This document shows, piece after piece, positions 1-5,570 of a DNA stretch of 5,570 nucleotides. A program made the position numbers and the translations under genes. How positions within the stretch are numbered: the first letter of the stretch is position 1; every line of letters begins with the position of its first letter. Source of the stretch: an uncultured Bryobacteraceae bacterium. GTDB lineage: Bacteria > Acidobacteriota > Terriglobia > Bryobacterales > Bryobacteraceae. Under the pieces are notes generated by a model. That model had not been told where the DNA came from and searched no databases. It saw only the letters and a program-made list of their open reading frames with translations. The stretch covers positions 1 through 5,570 of the forward strand of contig CAKZVG010000113.1 in NCBI GenBank assembly GCA_937921835.1. The letters are read 5' to 3'.

Positions 1-1685
<1,685 letters not shown>

Positions 1686-2002
1686 TCGCACGGTTCCACT
1701 TCCCGGGCGCCGCATAAGCTTCAGCCGCCTTACGAGGAGCCCGCCGCAAAAGGGTGGGTTGTGCGGAGCCGCCCCTCCGCGGGATCAGTCCCCAAGAGCC
1801 ACCCAAACGCGGAACAATCGAGAGCAGGATAGCCGCGGAAGGTGCGCCAACCGAGGGTTTCGTGAGGCTGTTCCGGAACCCGGTAAATCCGGGGCGTCCA
1901 CGCCCGCTGAGTTCAAGGCCGGGAATCTGACCGCCTACGGGGGCCTGTTGCCCGTGGCCACGAGGCTCGAGAAGCCCGGCTTCGAGTAAGCGGCCGAAGA
2001 AA

Positions 2003-2059
2003 CTTGCCTGAGGTGCCTTGGAATCCCTTGGGTAAAGGCTGCGGAATCGCGCAGGCAGG
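2003..2059 (+). other. Possible compact three-way-junction RNA element
   Basis: CTTGCCTG (2003-2010) can pair over all 8 positions, one of them G-U, with CAGGCAGG (2052-2059). Inside this stem are GCCTT/AAGGC (2015-2019 with 2035-2039) and UGCG/CGCG closing a GAAU loop (2040-2051). The three stems together would form a 57-base three-way junction about 80 bases upstream of the rimP promoter. The fold was read by eye and no energy was calculated. Core bases of the hammerhead, glycine, purine and TPP elements are not present, so no family is assigned. Confidence 0.25.
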
Positions 2060-2060
2060 A

Positions 2061-2091
2061 GACACCCGGCGCTTTTTGCCGTTTCCGTGTC
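2061..2091 (+). other. Imperfect hairpin upstream of the rimP promoter
   Basis: GACAC (2061-2065) pairs with GTGTC (2087-2091), and inside it CGGC (2067-2070) pairs with GCCG (2078-2081) around a loop containing five T's. The T's are in the loop and not after the stem, so it does not look like an intrinsic terminator on the + strand. It could be the last stem of an upstream RNA, or may mean nothing. Confidence 0.25.
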
Positions 2092-2115
2092 GCGCACCCT
2101 TCGGCCATTGGGCGG

Positions 2116-2146
2116 TTGCGGCGCCCACTCCCGGCTCCTGTATAAT
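2116..2146 (+). promoter_or_regulatory. Probable sigma-70-type promoter of the rimP-nusA-infB operon
   Basis: A perfect -10 hexamer, TATAAT, lies at 2141-2146 in otherwise GC-rich sequence. The best -35 candidate is TTGCGG at 2116-2121, leaving a long 19-base spacer, so the -35 is weak. Transcription would start near 2153, giving a leader of about 68 bases before the rimP ATG, with the terminator-like hairpin about 18 bases into the transcript. The -10 is convincing; the -35 and the start point are estimates. Confidence 0.65.
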
Positions 2147-2170
2147 GAAACTGTAGAGGTCGATCACAGG

Positions 2171-2194
2171 AAGTGGGCGAAAGCCCACTTTTTT
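2171..2194 (+). terminator. Terminator-like hairpin in the rimP leader (possible attenuator)
   Basis: AAGTGGGC (2171-2178) pairs perfectly with GCCCACTT (2183-2190) around a GAAA tetraloop, and a run of six T's ends at 2194. This is the form of an intrinsic terminator, but it lies between the promoter and the first gene and would end the transcript at about 40 bases. Similar short hairpin-plus-T elements ahead of rimP are known in other bacteria as rimP leaders (from memory, not checked here). It probably sets how much RNA polymerase enters the operon. Because NusA promotes intrinsic termination, feedback by the product of the second gene is plausible; that is an inference. Confidence 0.75.
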
Positions 2195-2220
2195 GTTGGT
2201 TGCGGTTGCGCGGATTTGGT

Positions 2221-2694
2221 ATGCCCTCGGCAAAAGACATTCTGATCGAGCGGATCACCGGCATCGCCGAACGCGTGGGCGCGTCGGAGGGCATCGAAAT
2301 CGTCGAAGTGCGGCTCGCGGGAGCGGGCCGGGGGCGTCTGCTCCGGATCTACATCGACCGGCCGGGGGGCGTCTCGCACGCCGACTGCGAGACCATATCG
2401 CGCCAGGTCGGCACGATCCTGGATGTGGAGGACGTGATGCCGGGTGGCGCCTACACCCTCGAAGTCAGTTCTCCGGGGGTCGACCGGCCGCTCAAGACGC
2501 CCCGCGATTTCGAGCGGCACCGCGGCGAGAAAGTGACTGTGCTACTGCGGGAGGCGGCCGAGGGCCAGCGGCGCTGGGAGGGCCGGCTGACCGGCCTCGA
2601 GGGTGACGCCGTCACTCTCGAAGTGGCGGCCGGCCGGCAGCTCCGCTTCGGTCTGGGCCAGATCGAGCGCGCCAACCTGAAGTTCGAGTGGTGA
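2221..2694 (+). CDS. rimP: Ribosome maturation factor RimP
   Basis: A 157-residue protein, the usual size for RimP, a cytoplasmic factor that binds the free 30S subunit and is needed for its late maturation. The N-terminal alpha/beta domain spans about residues 1-84, with the segments GIEIVEVRLAGAGRGRLLRIYIDRPGG and CETISRQVGTILDVED. The signature LEVSSPGVDRPL follows at residues 80-91, and an SH3-like beta domain extends to the end (GRLTGLEGDAVTLEV, then IERANLKFEW). The frame stays open upstream to a GTG at 2173, but residues from there would be encoded by the terminator hairpin and do not match the family, so the ATG at 2221 is chosen. Its ribosome binding site is weak, only GGA about 6 bases upstream. 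It is the first gene of the operon, with nusA starting 33 bases after its stop. The identification is secure. Confidence 0.95.
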   Translation: MPSAKDILIERITGIAERVGASEGIEIVEVRLAGAGRGRLLRIYIDRPGGVSHADCETISRQVGTILDVEDVMPGGAYTLEVSSPGVDRPLKTPRDFERHRGEKVTVLLREAAEGQRRWEGRLTGLEGDAVTLEVAAGRQLRFGLGQIERANLKFEW

Positions 2695-2716
2695 ATTCCG
2701 GCAGACAGATTGAAAC

Positions 2717-2724
2717 GAGGTAGG
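2717..2724 (+). promoter_or_regulatory. Ribosome binding site selecting the nusA TTG start
   Basis: The purine-rich GAGGTAGG at 2717-2724 contains GAGG placed 7 bases before the TTG at 2728. This favours that TTG over the in-frame TTG at 2710, which has no comparable site upstream. The chosen start also gives the family-like N-terminus MGSIYQSIEILSKEKG. Confidence 0.6.
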
Positions 2725-2727
2725 GTT

Positions 2728-4254
2728 TTGGGAAGCATCTATCAGTCCATCGAAATTCTGAGCAAAGAGAAGGGCATCGACCCGCGCATCATTCTGGATG
2801 CTGTGAAGGATGCGATGCTGGTGGCCGCGCGGAAGCATTTCCGCACCACCGAGGATCTCATCGCGGAGATGGACGAACGGACGGGGGCGATTCAGATCTT
2901 CGCGCTGAAGCGCGTGGTGGCCGACGTCGAGGATCCGGTCAAGGAGATCTCCCTCCGCGAAGCGGTCCGCTACGACCCGCAGGCGGAACTGGACAAGGAG
3001 ATCCGCATTCCAAAGCCGACCGACGCGCTCGGCCGCATCTCAGCCCAAACGGCCAAGCAGGTGATCCTTCAGAAGGTGCGCGAGGCCGAGCGGGAGACCA
3101 TCCACTCGGAATACTCGGGCCGGGTCGGCGAACTGGTGAACTGCACCATCAAGCGCATCGAGGGCCAGGACCTGGTCTGTGACCTCGGCAAGACCGAGGC
3201 GCGTCTGCCCAAGAAGGAACAGTCGCGCCTGGAGAGCTTCAGCGTGGGTGAGCGGATCCGCTGCGTGATCAAGAGCGTCGAAAAGTCCGGCAAGAACGCG
3301 GGCGTCATTGTTTCGCGCGCCGCGCCGGAATTCGTGCAGCGGCTCTTCGAGCAGGAAGTTCCGGAGATCTACGACAACACGGTGGTCATCAAGGCCTGCG
3401 CGCGGGAAGCGGGCGAGCGCACCAAGATCGCGGTTTCGAGCCGCGACCGTGACGTGGACAGCGTGGGTTCCTGCGTGGGCATGAAGGGCATGCGCGTGCA
3501 GTCCATCATCCGCGAACTGCGCGGCGAGAAGATCGACATCATCGAGTATTCCGACGATCCGGTGACCTTCGCCACGCACGCTCTCAGTCCCGCCAAGATC
3601 AGCCGGGTCACCGTCACCGACGCCGCCAACCGGGAAATGGAGGTGATCGTTGACGATTCGCAGTTGTCGCTCGCCATCGGCAAGAAGGGGCAAAACGTGC
3701 GCCTGGCGGCGAAACTGTTGGGCTGGAAGATCGACATCAAGAGCGAAGAGGAGAAGCGGCAGGAGGTCGAATCGGCGATGGCGCTGGTGGTGCCCGGCGC
3801 TCCCGTGTCGGTGCTGCTCGATCACGGCTTGGCCGAAGCGGTGGTCGAGAAGCTGGTCGAGGCCGGCATCGGCACGGTGGAGAAGCTGGGCTCCATGACG
3901 CCGGAACAGTTGGAAGAGATCCGGGACATCGATCCGGAAATGGTCAGCCAGATCCAACTCGCCGTGAACAACTACTACGGGCAGTTCGAGGCGGCGCTGG
4001 CCGAGCAGCCCGGCGAGCCGTCCGCGGCGGAAGCCGGGCCCGCCGCCGAGGCGGAAATGCCCGGGGCGGAGCCGCCCGGTCCGGAACCGGCCGGGGCTGG
4101 CGAGTGCGCCGGGGAAGCGACGCCGGAGACCCGCGCCGCGGACGGCGAGACGCTCGCGGCCGAACTCTCCCTGACGGCCGAAATCCTGCCCGGGCAAGGG
4201 GAAAGCGGCGGGTCACAGACGGGTGAATCTGCTACGATAAAGGACTCGGAGTGA
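2728..4254 (+). CDS. nusA: Transcription termination/antitermination factor NusA
   Basis: A 508-residue RNA polymerase-binding factor that acts in pausing, intrinsic termination and antitermination. Domains in order: the polymerase-binding N-terminal domain (about 1-125, from IYQSIEILSKEKGIDP); an S1 domain (about 132-198, GELVNCTIKRIEGQDLVCDLG to AGVIVSR); KH1 with GMKG at 251-254; KH2 with GKKG at 318-321 (SLAIGKKGQNVRLAAKL); and a helix-hairpin-helix-like segment (about 365-415, LVEAGIGTVEKLGSMTPEQLEEI). From about residue 422 there is an 87-residue tail rich in Glu, Ala, Pro and Gly, which looks disordered and acidic and does not resemble the E. coli AR2 repeat. The start is taken as the TTG at 2728 on ribosome-binding-site and family grounds; a longer form from the TTG at 2710 would add six residues. 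It is cotranscribed with rimP upstream and infB downstream. Identity is certain; only the start is open. Confidence 0.95.
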   Translation: MGSIYQSIEILSKEKGIDPRIILDAVKDAMLVAARKHFRTTEDLIAEMDERTGAIQIFALKRVVADVEDPVKEISLREAVRYDPQAELDKEIRIPKPTDALGRISAQTAKQVILQKVREAERETIHSEYSGRVGELVNCTIKRIEGQDLVCDLGKTEARLPKKEQSRLESFSVGERIRCVIKSVEKSGKNAGVIVSRAAPEFVQRLFEQEVPEIYDNTVVIKACAREAGERTKIAVSSRDRDVDSVGSCVGMKGMRVQSIIRELRGEKIDIIEYSDDPVTFATHALSPAKISRVTVTDAANREMEVIVDDSQLSLAIGKKGQNVRLAAKLLGWKIDIKSEEEKRQEVESAMALVVPGAPVSVLLDHGLAEAVVEKLVEAGIGTVEKLGSMTPEQLEEIRDIDPEMVSQIQLAVNNYYGQFEAALAEQPGEPSAAEAGPAAEAEMPGAEPPGPEPAGAGECAGEATPETRAADGETLAAELSLTAEILPGQGESGGSQTGESATIKDSE

Positions 4255-4363
4255 CGGCGGGAAGCGCGGGATACAAGCGCCCAGCCTGCCTGCCGGCGGC
4301 GGGCCCGCATGGGGCGTAGGCGGTCTCTGTCCGGTGTCCTTCGAGGCGGTGCAGTACTAGCAT
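4255..4363 (+). other. nusA-infB spacer without ylxR
   Basis: These 109 bases hold no ylxR (DUF448) gene, although ylxR often lies here in other bacteria. A potential hairpin pairs GCCTGC (4288-4293) with GCGGGC (4299-4304), one pair being G-U. There is no T-run, so it is not an intrinsic terminator. An ATG at 4309 opens a 50-codon frame that overlaps infB in another frame and has no recognisable features. A TAG at 4358-4360, in frame with infB, rules out an upstream infB start. Confidence 0.6.
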
Positions 4364-5570
4364 ATGAGAAAAATCCGAATCAACGAGCTGGCTCGAGAGC
4401 TCGAGGTCAAGCCGAACCGCATCCTCGAGGTGCTGCCCGAAGTCGGCGTCGTTGACAAGAAGACGCACTCCAGTTCGCTCGACGACGACGTGGCCGATCT
4501 GGTCCGGCGGTACTTCGGCTTTGAGGTTCCCGTGCGGGCCGAAGTGGAGCCGGAGGCCGCGGCCGAGGATGCTGCCGCCGCTGGGGAAACGGTCCTGCCG
4601 GCAGTCGAGGAGCGCGCCGGGAGCGCCGCAATCGAAGGCCGCGAAGGCGCCGCCGAACCGGCGCCGGCCGCGGGCGCCGAAGCTCTGGAGATTCCCGCCG
4701 GGCCGCCCCAGCCGCCGCTCGCGCCCCAGCCGGTACGTCCGCCGCTGGCAGGCGCCGTGCGCGCACCGGCCGTGCCACCCGCCCCACCGCCGGCTGCCTC
4801 TCCCGGGCCGCCTCGTCCGCCTCTGGCAGGACAGCCCATAAGGCCGCCGGTGGGGGCCGTCGCCGCTCCAGCCCCGGTGAGCCGGCCGACCCCGCCGCCG
4901 CCTGCGCCAGCCGCCGCCCCAACCCCGGCCACAGCCGCTCCACCCCCGGCGGCGCCAGGCCGCGCGCAACCGGGAACGCCGGTTGTGGCGCGCGGAGCCT
5001 CCATTCCCGCGCGGCCGATTCCCGCCGCGCCCCGGCCGGGACAGATTCTCAGCGGACCGCGTCAGCCGTTCCCGGGGATGGCCGAGGAGCGGCCACCTCG
5101 TCCGGCCCAACCCCAGAAGCCGCAGCCACGCGAGGCTCATGTCCCCGCCGCGCCCGTCGCCAGAGCGCCCCAAACGGTTCGCACCCCCGCGGCCCAGCCA
5201 GCGCAGCGTCCGGCCACGCTGGCAGGCCAGCCGGCGGCTCGTCCCGTGGTGCCGCCTCGTCCGGACCTGGTGGCGAAACTCGCCCAAGCGCGCCCCATGC
5301 CATCGCCGCCCCCGGCGCCGCGCCCCGGGATGCCCCAGCAGCGGCCGGCAACGCCCACTCCCGGCCAGCCCATCTACCGCGGCCCCATCCGGCCTGGCCA
5401 GCCGCTGATGCGGCAAGGCGGCGCCGCGCCCGGCGGTCCGGGCGCGCGGGGGACGCGCGGACGTTCCATGCACCCCACCTCGCCGGTCCGCCTGGAGCCT
5501 CCGACCCCGCTCCCCACCGACCAGCGCCGGGACACCGGCAAGCGCGGCCGGGTGGTCGACCGGGACCGGG
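4364..5570 (+). CDS. infB: Translation initiation factor IF-2, N-terminal part (3'-truncated by the window edge)
   Basis: The frame opens at ATG 4364 and has no stop before the window ends, giving 402 residues plus one base. The first 52 residues form the IF2_N module (MRKIRINELARELEVKPNRIL at the start, later HSSSLDDDVADLVRRYF). Then comes a short Ala/Glu-rich stretch (about 58-110) and a long Pro/Ala/Arg/Gly-rich disordered linker to the window end, with a more basic final part (RGTRGRS, DQRRDTGKRGRVVDRDR). The GTPase domain and IF2 core that bind fMet-tRNA and the ribosome lie beyond the window. The start is fixed by an in-frame TAG six bases upstream and by the canonical N-terminus. No good Shine-Dalgarno sequence is seen; the nearest GAGG ends 17 bases before the ATG. 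Its position after nusA is the conserved order. The gene is certain from the N-terminal module and context, even though the catalytic core is not visible. Confidence 0.94.
   Translation, partial: MRKIRINELARELEVKPNRILEVLPEVGVVDKKTHSSSLDDDVADLVRRYFGFEVPVRAEVEPEAAAEDAAAAGETVLPAVEERAGSAAIEGREGAAEPAPAAGAEALEIPAGPPQPPLAPQPVRPPLAGAVRAPAVPPAPPPAASPGPPRPPLAGQPIRPPVGAVAAPAPVSRPTPPPPAPAAAPTPATAAPPPAAPGRAQPGTPVVARGASIPARPIPAAPRPGQILSGPRQPFPGMAEERPPRPAQPQKPQPREAHVPAAPVARAPQTVRTPAAQPAQRPATLAGQPAARPVVPPRPDLVAKLAQARPMPSPPPAPRPGMPQQRPATPTPGQPIYRGPIRPGQPLMRQGGAAPGGPGARGTRGRSMHPTSPVRLEPPTPLPTDQRRDTGKRGRVVDRDR
4730..5245 (+). repeat. Imperfect Pro-rich repeats in the IF-2 linker
   Basis: Related short units recur in the coding sequence: PVRPPLAGAVRAP (residues 123-135, bases 4730-4768), PRPPLAGQPIRPP (150-162, bases 4811-4849) and the more diverged ATLAGQPAARP (284-294, bases 5213-5245). 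They are protein-level repeats in a disordered linker, with partly matching DNA, and probably arose by local duplication. A further GQPIYRGPIRPGQP segment lies at residues 334-347. Confidence 0.5.

Larger units (their letters stand above)
1686..2115. other. Gene-free stretch with several potential RNA hairpins, function unknown
   Basis: There is no convincing protein here: short open frames exist on both strands but show no recognisable motifs. Potential hairpins on the + strand include GCGGAG/CTCCGC (1763-1768 with 1775-1780), CCCGG/CCGGG around TAAAT (1879-1893) directly followed by GGCG/CGCC around TCCA (1893-1904), ACGGG/CCCGT (1937-1941 with 1951-1955) and CTCG-AAG/CTT-CGAG (1966-1986). 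The 3' end has a three-way junction and a further hairpin, listed separately. I compared it by eye with tmRNA, RNase P RNA, SRP RNA, 6S RNA and the cobalamin and TPP riboswitches and found none of their defining conserved blocks. No T-tract terminator is visible just after the dehydratase gene. It may hold an unassigned non-coding RNA, or may simply be GC-rich spacer in which short stems arise by chance. Confidence 0.4.

Noticed and set aside
1759..1989. A 76-codon + strand frame in the gene-free stretch
   Set aside because: No ribosome binding site, no recognisable similarity, and it coincides with the potential RNA stems. Probably a chance open frame.
1835..2080. Resemblance to a cobalamin riboswitch (GGAACCCGGTAAATCC near 1874; GGCAGGAGACACC near 2054)
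   Set aside because: The two pieces are too far apart, the conserved core between them is absent, and neither flanking gene belongs to cobalamin metabolism.
1700..2100. RNase P RNA, tmRNA, SRP RNA or 6S RNA in the gene-free stretch
   Set aside because: The diagnostic conserved blocks of these RNAs were looked for by eye on the + strand, and less thoroughly on the - strand, and not found. A covariance search would be decisive.
2123..2189. GCCCACT present both in the promoter spacer (2123-2129) and in the leader hairpin (2183-2189)
   Set aside because: A 7-base match 60 bases apart is easily due to chance in GC-rich DNA, and the upstream copy is not in the transcript, so it cannot act as an alternative RNA partner.
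2173..2220. GTG at 2173 as the rimP start
   Set aside because: It would place the first codons inside the terminator hairpin, only about 20 bases after the likely transcript start, and the added 16 residues do not match RimP proteins.
3040..4197. A 385-codon open frame on the - strand opposite nusA
   Set aside because: nusA on the + strand is unambiguous with all domains present. The antisense product is His/Leu/Arg-rich low complexity typical of a shadow frame.
4210..4238. Possible internal promoter (TACGAT at 4233-4238) before infB
   Set aside because: No acceptable -35 hexamer at the right distance, and the sequence is explained as the nusA coding end.
4232..5473. A 413-codon open frame on the - strand opposite the nusA end and infB
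   Set aside because: It is a shadow of the GC-rich, Pro/Ala-coding infB sequence. Its product is Arg/Gly-rich with no recognisable domain, and infB on the + strand is certain.

Overview
The window is a GC-rich bacterial chromosome segment with all recognisable genes on the + strand. Layout: the 3' part of an IlvD/Edd-superfamily sugar-acid dehydratase of the YjhG/YagF (D-xylonate dehydratase) type at the left edge; a gene-free stretch of about 530 bases ending in a promoter and a terminator-like leader hairpin; then the core operon rimP - nusA - infB, with infB running off the right edge. The NusA with its E/A/P-rich tail and the IF2 with a long Pro/Ala/Arg-rich linker (including a GQPIYRGPIRPGQP segment) resemble, from memory, proteins of Acidobacteriota of the Solibacter/Bryobacter type. 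That placement is an inference and was not tested against a database.

Left part (1-1685): a dehydratase that would remove water from an aldonic acid, D-xylonate in the best-known members, giving a 2-keto-3-deoxy acid for oxidative pentose use. It has no evident functional link to the genes on its right.

Middle part (1686-2220): no convincing protein gene. It contains several short potential RNA hairpins, including a compact three-way junction at 2003-2059 that I could not assign to a known RNA family. A perfect TATAAT at 2141-2146 marks the probable operon promoter. About 25 bases beyond it is an 8-bp stem with a GAAA loop followed by six T's. This looks like an intrinsic terminator placed at the start of the message, and so like an attenuator for the operon.

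Right part (2221-5570): RimP (30S maturation), NusA (pausing, termination and antitermination) and InfB (translation initiation factor IF2) are arranged as in most bacteria and tie transcription elongation to ribosome assembly and translation initiation. The ylxR gene often found between nusA and infB is absent; a 109-base spacer is there instead. nusA most likely starts at a TTG with a good ribosome binding site, whereas rimP and infB have weak or no Shine-Dalgarno sequence.

I found no convincing new defence system, mobile element, CRISPR array, tRNA or rRNA. The points most worth a second look are the promoter-proximal terminator of the rimP operon and the unassigned, possibly structured stretch before it.
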